A stretch of 64,000 nucleotides of DNA from Ornithodoros turicata (taxonomy: Eukaryota; Arthropoda; Arachnida; Ixodida; Argasidae): assembly GCF_037126465.1 (NCBI RefSeq), contig NC_088204.1, forward strand, positions 68,137,807 through 68,201,806. Reading direction: 5' to 3'. The notes under the pieces were generated by a model. The model searched no databases, was not told where the DNA came from, and worked only from the letters and a program-made list of their open reading frames with translations. The position numbers were made by a program, and so were the translations under genes. How positions within the stretch are numbered: the stretch's first letter is position 1; every line of letters starts with the position of its first letter. Shown piece after piece: positions 10,759-20,800 of this stretch.

Positions 10759-12972
10759 TCAGCAATCATGGAGGTCCTGCCTGTCCTCAATTTCCACATC
10801 CAGTAAGTCATTTTGCATCTTCGTCATAAAGCGTAGACGCTTCATCGGTGAGAGAAGCCTTATCCTCTCGGCCATCATCATGGCAAAGTGGTATATGTAA
10901 TCCTGCTGCTGGGGCTCCTTCCAATCGTTCAGCAGCTGCATGTTTTCGCGGATGCAGTTCACAATTTCGTCTCCGCTGCACTTCCTCCTAGACATGATGA
11001 AAAGAACACCTAGTTGACAGCGAGCACGATAAATCACAGCAGCAGGGAATCAATTACGTTGAGTTTTTTTTTATCGTGAATCATGATAAGTTTTTGTGTG
11101 TGTGTGTGTGTTACTTACTTCCTGAGAGTTGAAGAAGGGGTTGCCAAAGTAGAGCTAGAAGAGAGAAGAGCGTGACTGTAAACATTGGCACAGCATTGCA
11201 GTCTGCGGTTGGTGGCAAAATCACTAAAGGCCATATCAATGGGCGTTGTAACTCACCTCTGTGAAGACGACTGCTCTTGTGACCTGTGATGTGTGATGTA
11301 AAATATAACGAGAGTAAGAGAAAAATTTTACTTAGGTACAGATGCAAAGATTTCCATATATATGAGTGTTGTGTGCAAACTAGAAATGCACATATATTTC
11401 TACCTGGATGAGGTTGATGACTCTCCTGCCAACGGAGTCAATGGGCAGTGGCTGCAAAACAAGAGCAGGGGGTGTCTATTAGGGTTCTGCATCCTGGGCA
11501 GTTTTTACAATCCCGGGATTTCTAAACGTGGATCCTGGGATGGGATCTTATTGCAGCTATCACCAGGTTGCCGTATACGACTATATCCACCCGCACGTCC
11601 GTACCATCACAAATAGAGGTACAGTGAGCTACAAAAGAGACACGGTGAACGTCGTACTTTCAACTTTTAGTAATGGAAAATCCACATTTCCCATTACTAA
11701 AAGTTGAAAGTACACAACAGAAAGTATTACAACACGTGTGTCACAAAACAACGAAAGCCTTTTCAGCAACGTCGCTATTCTTCATGTGGTTCGTAGCCGG
11801 CGCAGTTCCCAATTCCGCAAAATTTTGGCCGCAGTTTCATTGTCGCATTATTTGCTTTCTCTCAAGAGTACACGGTCAGACATTGTTGAAAATTCTTTTG
11901 GGGACGGCAAACGAAACATGCACTCGTATTCGAATCAAGCAGTCTGGAACCGTGCTTTCGGTGCCAGTCTGTTCACGACGCACTGCAACTGCAGTTCTTC
12001 AACGACAAGCAATGTTGCATCTTCTCAATCGAAATTTAAGACCGATAGCGTGGCACCTTTGGCACATGTTGTCATAAGGACTGCAATTAGTGTGCAAGAA
12101 ACGGATGACCTGAAATTCAACCGGGTCAATTAACAGACAGCATGGCACACTGCATTCCCCATCTGAACTCTCACATTCTTTTCAGGCAGAGAGATGACTG
12201 CACCAGTGGTATGTACCATCGGTAAAAAGGACAAAACGGGGCAGCACTTTTTGCTGTGAAAAGAACGCAGCTAATGATTACCTTGCAAACGTATCATCAT
12301 CATCTTCCAATTCTGCTGGAGCATGCACCATCGTATGTCTACGTAAGTATGAATTGACACGATGTAAAGTACGTGGGTACTCACAGCAAGTGCTCTGCAG
12401 GGCTTTCCTCCGCTTGTATTGCAAGGCTGTTGTATACATTAGGCAACGTTGCAGCTCTGGTAAGGAAGTAATAAGCATCGGTTCCGATCATCGCGGCCGC
12501 AACACTGAAAGAAGATAAACTGTGTGGTATACTTACGAGTTGTTGTGCCTATCTCCCATCATGCTGTCAAGCACTTCAAAGAAGGCCCATTTCGGCTGCC
12601 TGGCAGCATCCGTCCCGCTACTTCTTCGTTTTAATTCCATATATTTCTTCTTTATAGCCGAATACTTGGCCTTCATTGTCGCAAATTTTTGCGCTGCAAC
12701 CGTTCCTGGTAGAGCAGACGACTAACTGAGAAATAACCTCTTAACCACGACGTCACAATTAAACAAAAATTGCCCCAAAGAGCGGCTACGCTCAGGCACC
12801 ATAGAGACTCTTTCAACTTACCCGTCACTCCCAATTCTTGGCCAATTTCTGCCCATCTGTTCTCCTTCATTAAGGTGTCTTTGAATTGGGGCGAGGATTT
12901 ATCATAAAGAAACCTGTGTGGCCGGACAAGTTCAATTAGCAGCCGAAAGGGAAAATTGCTAGCCATTTCCAC
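10759..12972 (-). CDS. MADF-BESS domain protein (putative DNA-binding regulator)
   Basis: Seven exons on the minus strand: 12972-12822, 12705-12537, 12504-12385, 12338-12282, 11451-11404, 11154-11119, 10987-10759. All are GT/AG with matching phases; they total 810 nt, which is 269 codons plus TGA. Exons 1-2 encode a MADF domain (residues about 9-100: LLIELVRPHRFLYDKSSPQF, NRWAEIGQELGV, FATMKAKYSAIKKKYMELK, KWAFFEVLD). The middle is an acidic and Ser/Thr/Pro-rich linker (ELEDDDDTFA). The last exon carries a BESS-like C-terminal segment (YHFAMMMAERIRLLSPMKRL). MADF-BESS proteins are nuclear: MADF binds DNA and BESS mediates protein contacts. The first ATG fits the usual distance to MADF. The acceptor of exon 2 and the two short exons (48 and 36 nt) are the least certain parts. 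Host regulator or domesticated transposon-derived factor cannot be told apart here. Confidence 0.8.
11654..11713. repeat. Hairpin with perfect 23-bp arms in a MADF-gene intron
   Basis: Arms 11654-11676 and 11691-11713 (GTACTTTCAACTTTTAGTAA...) are exact inverted copies around a 14-base loop, in the intron between exons 4 and 5. Confidence 0.85.
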
Positions 12973-13290
12973 GCTGCTACCCGAATGTGGAAGAAAACAA
13001 GAGGCTCACTCTTTTCGCCTTTTCGCACTCCGTTTTCGGAGTGGCGCGCGAAGCCCCACGTGACTCGGCTCTACCACGTGATCCTAAGTGGGCGGTCGGG
13101 CTCTGAACCAAGTTCGCTCTTGCGCTTTCAAACGCGCCCCGACACGTTCAGCTCAGAGCCGGTACGGTTCGCTTGGCCCATGAAAGCCCCTAGAAGCGCT
13201 ATCCAAGTTCAGTTTCGCCTTGTCCCTTTTTACAACAGGGCAGGTGTCCGGAGGACACCACGGACGCAGACACTAGGCACCTTGCGCTTG
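12973..13290. other. GC-richer upstream region of the MADF gene
   Basis: Non-coding DNA with noticeably more C, G and CpG than its surroundings, directly upstream of the MADF start. It is a reasonable place for a promoter, but no TATA box or other defined element is visible. Confidence 0.35.
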
Positions 13291-13294
13291 TCTA

Positions 13295-13513
13295 CACTCT
13301 TAGAAATGAACTTCACCGCATAGCACGCTCCTAACGGTCCTGTTGAAAACGGGAGGCGTGCACCTTTCTTGTGACACTTGCACTCTTCATAATTGTTACA
13401 AAAAAGGCGTTCGCCTTCCTGATTTCAACAAATCAGGGCAGAACGATATGTCACTCGAGATGGTGGTTGGCATATAGGAGCGTGCTATGCGGTGAAGTCC
13501 ATTTTTAAGAGTG
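13295..13513. mobile_element. TA-flanked MITE with about 40-bp inverted ends
   Basis: The left end CACTCTTAGAAATGAACTTC and the inverse of the right end CACTCTTAAAAATGGACTTC match over about 39 bp through CACCGCATAGCACGCTCC. TA flanks are at 13293-13294 and 13514-13515. 219 bp, non-coding. A diverged piece of a related element appears at about 14250-14355. Confidence 0.8.
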
Positions 13514-13528
13514 TAGTGCAGGCGGGTC

Positions 13529-13645
13529 CAGGAAGAAATGTCCCCGGAAAAAATGTCCCCGGAAGAAATACCCCCGGAAAAATTGTTTCCGGAAAAAATG
13601 TTCCCTGGAAGAAATGTCCCCGGAAAAAATGTCCCCTGAGGAAAA
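13529..13645. repeat. Minisatellite, GGAARAAATGTCCCC units
   Basis: About eight consecutive units of 14-15 bp (AAATGTCCCCGGAA with G/A changes), followed by CACTTTTGGTACGCGTGGA. The same units and flank occur inverted at 15075-15155. Confidence 0.8.
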
Positions 13646-13859
13646 TTCACTTTTGGTACGCGTGGACTGGTTGACTTCGGACGTTGATTTTTTACTAGGA
13701 CAGTGTGAACGTTTGGATTTTTGAGCACCAAAGCGAGTAATCGTATATCCTATTCCATTTCCGAATCAAATATGGAATTCAATGTTTTAGTTCCAAATCG
13801 AATTGATGCTTCTACTAAATTGAATATATTTGAATAGTCCCGAAGCTGCACATGTAAGG

Positions 13860-13912
13860 CCGGCATCTCCTTTTTGTGTGAATAAACATATACCCCCCCC
13901 CCCCCGGCACAT
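13860..13912 (+). repeat. AATAAACATA + poly-C repeat tail
   Basis: GCCGGCATCTCC, then AATAAACATATA and a run of C. The same arrangement recurs at 62755-62885 (+) and, inverted, at 26500-26600 and 37485-37585, so it is probably the terminus of one repeat family. Confidence 0.45.
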
Positions 13913-14411
13913 GTAGGGAAAAAAGAGTAAGCGCTATACTTAAGCATACATATACCGTACATGTTTGTATTCCAATATATGTTGTATATGTATCCAATTA
14001 CGGTTATGCAACGAGTCGCTTAATTTATTCGTATTAAATTTCATTTTAAAATGACTACTCACACATAGCATTTCTTTGCCTAGGGAGTGGCTGTTGGTCA
14101 GTTTTGGTGAATTTACTTCGTTGTGTCTTGCAACAAAGCGGCCTGTACAGTCATGGGGCTCCGGAGATGTGACACCGCTAGACATATTGAAATACATTTT
14201 TGCCTGTCAATCTTGTTGTCCCCCCGCATTTTATTTTCCTTTTTACACGTCACCCTGCACGTCGATCTGCGCTCTTCTAAAACAGAACTTGACATGCTCC
14301 TGCCCATTCCGAATGACATCTTCTCTCCTGATTTGTTGAAACTGGACGGCGTACTACTTTGTGTGACACTTCACATTTGTGCTAATTAGCAGAGAAAATG
14401 TTTTTCCGTGT

Positions 14412-14669
14412 TAGCGCCGCGAAGCAACTGTTGCTGTACGCGGTGTACAGGCGTGGACAGAGGACAGCAGGAGGGAGGATGACAGGGGGTTAGTATGCGT
14501 CCTGGGCCGACTTCAGGGCTAAGTGTGCCGATATTCGTCAGGAAAGTCCGACGGAAAACCCAGGGAAAACCTCAGAGGGCACACCTGGGGACAGGATTCG
14601 AACCCGTGTCACCTCCCAGTCTCGACGTGAAAGGCGATCATCCAAACCGCTACTCCACGCGAGCCGGTA
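14412..14669 (-). repeat. SINE (Ruka-like), near full length
   Basis: On the minus strand it has a tRNA-like head (GCGTGGAGTAGCGGTTTGGA as an A-box region; B-box GGGTTCGAATCC at 14594-14605), then the core CTCTGAGGTTTTCCCTGGG, GAAGTCGGCCCAGGACGC and the 3' end GTTGCTTCGCGGCGCTAAC. The tRNA head with internal promoter boxes identifies it as a SINE. Confidence 0.85.
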
Positions 14670-15074
14670 CAGAAAAAAGTACGTCCCGCTCTTATGTTGA
14701 TGTTGATGGAGAAAAATACTAGGGAGACGTTAATTCCCTCAAACCTGAAAGGATAGCTTTGTCATCAGGCCTAAAATCTAGTCTCAAAATCCCGGCGTTC
14801 TGATTGCACATCAGTCAGTACGACGTCACGCAGTATATACTTCTCAGTATAAGAAGAAAGAAACAAAATAAGAATATCCCAGCCAAGTGTGCACATTGTA
14901 TCAACGAACGTGACAATTGATTGCAGTGTATTCGCTACTAGAAATCGTAAGTGAAAGTAGGTCAAGCTTTCCAAGTAAAAACACTTAGTAAGTGGTTAGG
15001 AATTTTAGTATTAATTTTTAGCCCGAGGACTTCAAGACCTGCAATATCGCAACCGGGGATTTCGCAAAAATTCC

Positions 15075-15155
15075 ACGCGTAGCAAAAGTGGATGTTTCTC
15101 GAGGGGACATTTTTTCCGGGGACATTTCTTCCGGGGACATTTTTTACGGTTCCCA
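15075..15155. repeat. Minisatellite, inverted copy of 13529-13645
   Basis: About three units of TTCCGGGGACATTT next to CCACGCGTAGCAAAAGTGGA, the inverted form of the 13.5-kb array and its flank. Confidence 0.7.
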
Positions 15156-15159
15156 AGCA

Positions 15160-16200
15160 CAAATCGCATAAAAGGCTGCGATTGCATTTTCCAAGTATGT
15201 GTGGTTTACACCTGTTTGCTGTGTGCAGTGTAGATAGGGCCTGTTAGGCGAGTCGTGTTACACATCCCCCAATGCAGCTGCGAGCCGGGCCTCTGCCGGG
15301 CTGAGCTTGCTTGCTTGTTATGTGTCGAGGAGGTATGAGCAGCCGGATCGGACTAGGGTCGTGTACGCCTTCGGGTACGGGCCGTGTCGGGTCGCTAAAT
15401 TCAGTCCCGTACAGTGCTGTAGCGTGAGCGTCGCTTCCTTCTACCGGATCCTCATCGCTATTCTCCTCTCCCCATTCCCTCGCGTTTGGATGGGCTCATG
15501 TAAACGACTGCGTTCCAGCCTCATTCTCAGGGCGCTCCGACTCGGTACGCTTCAGCGAGTCACGTGGTGCTCCGATGATGGAATGCCAAAAGTGAGCTCC
15601 AGAAAAGAATCCCACAGCTACTTAAACATGTGGTGGTGGTGATGATGTCATAGCAAACGGCGCCTTTTGACTGGCCAACAGAAAACTAACGCTAGAAATA
15701 GCGCTGAAAAAGTTTGCAGGAGCTCAACATCGGCAAGCGCTATCTTCCATCGCTTTTTAGCAGTGCGAGCAGGAAACCACAGCGCTGTTTTCCAGCGCTA
15801 TAGAGCAAAGCATTGTATGTGGGAACCACCAGTTTCCCCAGGAATTGGCCCCTGAGGGAGGGGGATACGAACCTCAAAACTTTTGCGGGAGTGGGTGCAA
15901 GAAACCAGGGGAAGTGTACACTCTTTCTGGAGGGCTGGAGGGAAATCCCTGGTGGGAACCAGCCATAAGCGCCAGTGCAACAGTATCACATATGGCGGTT
16001 TTCTAATGCCTTTTGGATGCGCTGACATGAGCATTCTGCGCTTACTTTCGCTTACATTCTTACTTTCGCTTGGGAAAAATAGAACATCTAGGTGTTCGCA
16101 GGTGTCGCTGCGAGATGCGTCCCTCCAGGAACCCTACGTCTCTCGGGCACTTTGCAGAAGTATTGCAATATTGCAGAAGCGAACGCTACCAAGCTGCCAT
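15160..16200. other. No gene recognised
   Basis: Moderately GC-rich DNA with several open frames of 60-115 codons on both strands, none with recognisable motifs. A B-box-like GGTTCGTATCC on the minus strand near 15870 could belong to a decayed SINE. Confidence 0.35.
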
Positions 16201-16206
16201 TTTGAA

Positions 16207-16345
16207 GCCCTCGGTTACTATCCCAGGTAACAACAACAACAACTTTATTTTCGACCTTGGAGAATGGGGAGCTTCATCGCCACAGGCGATACTCTACCCC
16301 ATTGCTGGATGGAATGGGGGGAATAAAATAACGAGCCCCTTCACA
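16207..16345 (-). repeat. Short retroposon / LINE 3' end with (GTT)n tail
   Basis: (AAC)n at 16210-16222, then a segment containing CTACCCCATT. The retroposon inserted at 61163-61318 has the same order, so both look like minus-strand copies ending in (GTT)n. Confidence 0.45.
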
Positions 16346-16378
16346 ATAACGATCGAAGTCCGATGGTGTCCAGAAATA

Positions 16379-16771
16379 TCAGAAGAGCTTTGAGCGCAGA
16401 GCGTTGATGGGATGGATTGGGCCAGGGACCAAGCAATTTCGATAGGGAGAAAGGGCGAGAGTCCAGCTGACGAAGAGACCCAGGTAAAAAATAGCAGAAG
16501 CCGACCGAAGTTGCAAAAGATAGTCTCTCCGCCAGCGATCCCAAAGACATATCAACAAGCCCCTGAGGATGTTTCTATCTTCTCGCAAGACCGGTCTGTT
16601 CACTTCAGTTGACTTCAGCGGTAGTGCGGTAATTCTTCCAATGAGGAATTGCGCAGGAGACAGCGTGTGAGACTCATTCTGCAACTTTGATGAAAAGTGC
16701 TGTCTTCTCTCGAGTCGCAGCCCGAGTGACGATGTCTTGTACTTATTTAATGGCTTATTTTCGCGAACCAC
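16379..16771 (-). pseudogene. BEL/Pao-type integrase C-terminal fragment
   Basis: A 130-codon open stretch with LSPAQFLIGR and WDRWRRDYLLQLRSA, the arrangement found at the C-terminal end of BEL/Pao polyproteins (L-P-x-F-L-I-G-R, then W-x-R-W-R-x-E/D-Y-L). Protease, RT, the integrase core and LTRs are not seen nearby, so this is an isolated fragment. Confidence 0.6.
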
Positions 16772-16799
16772 ATAAATGACCTCAAAATATGCCTCATGT

Positions 16800-17000
16800 T
16801 CAGTTCAGCCCGTTTCGTTCCTTTTCGTTTTTCCCCTTTGCTTTTCTTTTCTTCTCCTTTTCTCCTTTTCCTTCCCCCTTTCCCTTTTTTTTTGGAATAG
16901 CGAGCCGACCTCCGTCTGGCTGACCTTTCCCTTCTTCCCCGTTTCTTCTTCTTCTTCTTTTTTTTTTTTCAAAACTTCTCAGCCTCCTGTGTAACAAAGA
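16800..17000. repeat. Pyrimidine-rich low-complexity tract and repeat-family piece
   Basis: CTTTT/CTTCC-rich DNA with GAGCCGACCTCCGTCTGGC, a short repeat also present at 62755-62790 (+) and inverted at 26550-26575 and 37550-37572. Confidence 0.5.
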
Positions 17001-17637
17001 CGATTTTTGATTCTGCATCCCCGGAAACTTGTACATTGTTTTTCTTCACGCTCTACGACCTCCTGTGTAACTCAGACATGTCCATAGGGCCTCGATTCCT
17101 GGTGCCGGCTGCGTTGCAGCAGTTTCACGTGAATCTTGGAACCCATATGCGGTGACGCGGATGAGTCTTTGTATAGCTTGCTGGCTCGTTCGTTTCCTAG
17201 AAGAGACGTTTTTGTCAGGGACGAAGTGCACAGCCACTTGACTTTGTGATCTGTCGTTCCTCTTCGACGGCTTTGTAAATCGCCTCGGATGTTGCGTCGT
17301 CCGCGTTTGCGAAGTCTCAGGTGAAGATTTGAGCAATGAGATTTGAGTTGATGCAAGTCGTTCCGGTAAGAACAACTAAGTTTCGAAGTGGGAGACCAGA
17401 AGCAGCATATCGTTGCAGTTGTCTGAAACCACCAGGTTGCACTTTACCGTTTATTCCATTCTAAAGTTCGCTTCAGCGAAGCGATTTTTAATTTTTTTTT
17501 TTTTCTGCTAACAATTTGGTCATACACAATGCTGACCGATCGGTGGTAAACATCAAGTACCCGTCTCACTAATCATCCCAAAAGCAATACCTCATTCACC
17601 GTGCGTCCGGAAACTTGCTGTTTTCAAAGAACCTGTT

Positions 17638-17645
17638 ATAAAAGC
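17638..17645 (+). promoter_or_regulatory. TATA box of Kunitz gene A
   Basis: TATAAAAG about 210 bp before the start codon. The same box and surrounding bases occur at the matching place in units B and C, inside a well-conserved promoter block (GATCGGTGGTAAACATCAAG, ATCATCCCAAAAGCAATA). Confidence 0.75.
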
Positions 17646-17854
17646 TGCATTGTTTAAAGAGCAGGAAAGATGAGATCTGTACAGTAATCTAACAAATACT
17701 CGCGTAAAGTTCCGTGAACTGTTCATGACGCAATTGTGTAGAACTCGCGTTAGCGGAGCGTTTTGTTAATGCGCCATTAACCTTAACCTTACCGCTGTGG
17801 ACGAGCGGTCAGTTCATTTTCGTTCTTCGTCGAAGGTGTCCATTCGTCCCAGCC

Positions 17855-20800
17855 ATGCAGTCAAAGATCCTTCTCTTCGCTTTTCTGCTTCTTGTGAGCG
17901 CGATCCACGTACACGGAGCTAAGGACAGTGAGTATATCTGTTGTACAGTGCTTTATAAGATCAGGCATAAACAGGGTACTTTCTAAGCGCGCCCAGAAAG
18001 AAGACAAGCAAGAAGGAACGAAGAGGAGATGTTTTTGTTTGCCATCATCCGTACCGTCTCCACCGGTGGCTGTACACTTGACCGGAGCTTGTCCCAGATA
18101 TTCGCAACAACTACTACTAGTACTACATTAATGATGATGGGATGAGATGTTTCACCGCAACAATGGACCTTTTTCACGTACGCGTCGTATCCTAGCGGCT
18201 GTCCAGCGAACCACGCTCGGAGCGCGTCAAAACAAATCCACGTGGGTAGCACAAAGGACCCAAACCGATCCGGAGTGGGACCGACGAGTTGGCGCCGTTC
18301 GTGCGGTCTCCCCACTAGTCCCCACTTCTGTCGTCCGCATACCGCGCCATCTAATGTAGACGGAGATAACCCTCTCTGGCGCCTCAAGGTCATGTGCATG
18401 TGCGTAAGCTGTTGTGAAAAAAAGTCCATTGCTCGCGCAATCAACACAACACACAGAAAGGTGAAGGAATACGAATGGCAGTGTAGACTTTTTCGTGTCC
18501 ATTCGAAGACGTTAGTGGCGACTGCACAGAACCATGACTGCCCCTTCGAAAATGTGTCTGACAACACGGAAAACGAAAGTACACTGAACAGAAATTACAG
18601 GGATAATTTAAAATTCCGCTCAATCGCTTGTAGATATTGCGGAGATTTAGCAGCAGAATCGCATTGAATACCGTTGCAATGACGGAGAACACAGAAAACA
18701 AAAATAATAAACGAATGTCGGGCCCCAACAGAAGAGCTTTTAGGCCCCGAGGTGGATGCTTCTGATCTTGGAGACCCTGAAAAACCGCGTGCGGACCAAG
18801 GGCAAGGCACTTCACTTTTAAATGGGAGAGCTGGCTTGAAAAGTCGAAGAAACAAGGAATATCTCGCGTTCGATTACCACGCTTTTGCGCGAAATTCCCT
18901 GATTAAAGAGTTAACTAATGAATTCTAGGTAATTAGTGATCTCTCAGTTACATTCTTTCACTGCTAGTTTTTTAATAAAAATTTTGTAACGAATTAAAAA
19001 AAAACACATTGTATAGTAGATTGTTTTGCAATCCGCCGTCACAAATCACCAAAAAGTTGTTGTCTTACATCCCTTCACAGCTTGTCAAAGGGTTCGACCA
19101 TCCCCCTTCCTCGCATCTAGACCGCTTAGCTGTTCTGCGAACTGGGATTCGGCAGGCCGGGCTGTGACCATTTGATGGTTTTAATAAAGTAATTACTTGG
19201 TGACTCTAAATATTACCACTCGGAGCAGCCCCGTGGGGTTAAGAAAAGCGACAGGTTTTATAAACTGAGTAGAATCAATGTTCTTTAGCATGACACGCCT
19301 TTGGTTGCAAAAGCGAGGAGGACCAAAAATGATCGCTCCCTCGCCCCGCCATCTTGTCGCGTAGGTATATATGTCTCAGTGCACTCATTCCCCCCTTTAT
19401 CCTTTCTTTTGGCTCATTCAGACTTTTCTTTTGAATGTTGCTTACGTTTGAATGAGAAAAAGAAATGAAGAGATGGAATGATATAAAAGTTACGTAATTA
19501 AAATTAAGAATAGTAACTAATACCAAGAAAATTACTTGGCACGAGAAAAAATCGTTATGTTGTTTTCCTTTATTTTTTGTTAATACCTAGTTGCGTTTCT
19601 TCAAGTTGTCTCATTTTCAGCAAGAGTGGACGAAATTTCTACGCCACACAAACTGATACGTGTGTGTGTGCGTGTTTTCTCTCTGTGCAGAGCGTTGCAA
19701 CGAACCGCCTCCGGAGTATTGCGCAGAAACCAAGGACTTCGCGTGGGCTTTCCATAATGCGACAAGTGGTTGCAGGGGACGTTGCTTTATCGTCGAGCTC
19801 TGCCCCGGGACAGAAACTAAAAACAAATTCTCAAGTCAGCTGGAATGTCGCCAGACATGCCGGCCAGAATATAGCAACGTTACGGTAAGTTAAGATGGCT
19901 AGCTCATCGTGACCAAAGTATCCAAATTCCGTGATAAAATGTCGGAAATTTCGCGCTTCGCGAGGACAAAGATTGCACATAATGCAGGTAGGACGCTATC
20001 ATAATACCCCCAGTCGCGACTTTCCACGCTAACGGTAACGTTAGCGTGAAAACGAACCCTTACATAGACGTCTTTCGCAATAAAATCTGCCTCAGGGATT
20101 TCCCTATTAGGGAAAATTAATGATCAGCCACCGATCTGGTCAGATTATGTACTTTCAGGCTTCGTGTGCCTGGTTACTTGCGCACGGAAGTGACACACAG
20201 CACAAAAACATGGCGCTCTCTTATCTTCATAATTTGTATGGAAACGTAACTTCTCCATATCGCAACACTGTTAGTGTCAATTATCCTCGTGTCAATACAC
20301 ATAGAGGTGAAATGCACGGAACTTCATAATTGAATATTTGTGGCGTACAATGACTTCATAACTGACGGTTTGCCGCCGTCGTCTTTCTGTTTTCGCTGAT
20401 CAGGACAGAAGGTTCCAAGATTAGTTCGTATTAATTCATTAAGTAAGTATTATAGAACTGCTAGCAACAAGAAAAAGCACCCCTAACATGGATCAAGGTT
20501 GTTGTGCAATATCACTCTTAAAAACAAGGGTGTACTTTAACTACTTTTCTTCGCCACCACATCGATCGCTCCCTTTTGGGGAGTGATCTATCATCATATC
20601 TATTTCACTCCCTTTTGGAGAGTGCAATTACTCTAAAAAAAGAGTCTCCTTACTCCATTCAGGGAGTGAGGAGACCCTTTAACTGCCTACTGGAGAGTTA
20701 TTGTGCACTCCAAAGGGAGTGATATCTGTGACAAGGTTGTACTCCCCAAAAAGAAGTTACTGTATAGTACACCCCTTTTTAAAGAGGGTATAACGTCCAT

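Noticed and set aside
13396..13731. Long repetitive open frames over the minisatellite (PGKNVPGRN-type peptide)
   Set aside because: Translation of a 14-15-bp tandem repeat, open only by virtue of its composition.
17983..18567. 194-codon minus-strand open frame in intron 1 of Kunitz A
   Set aside because: The same DNA in units B and C is not open, and the frame overlaps conserved intron repeats; no recognisable domain.
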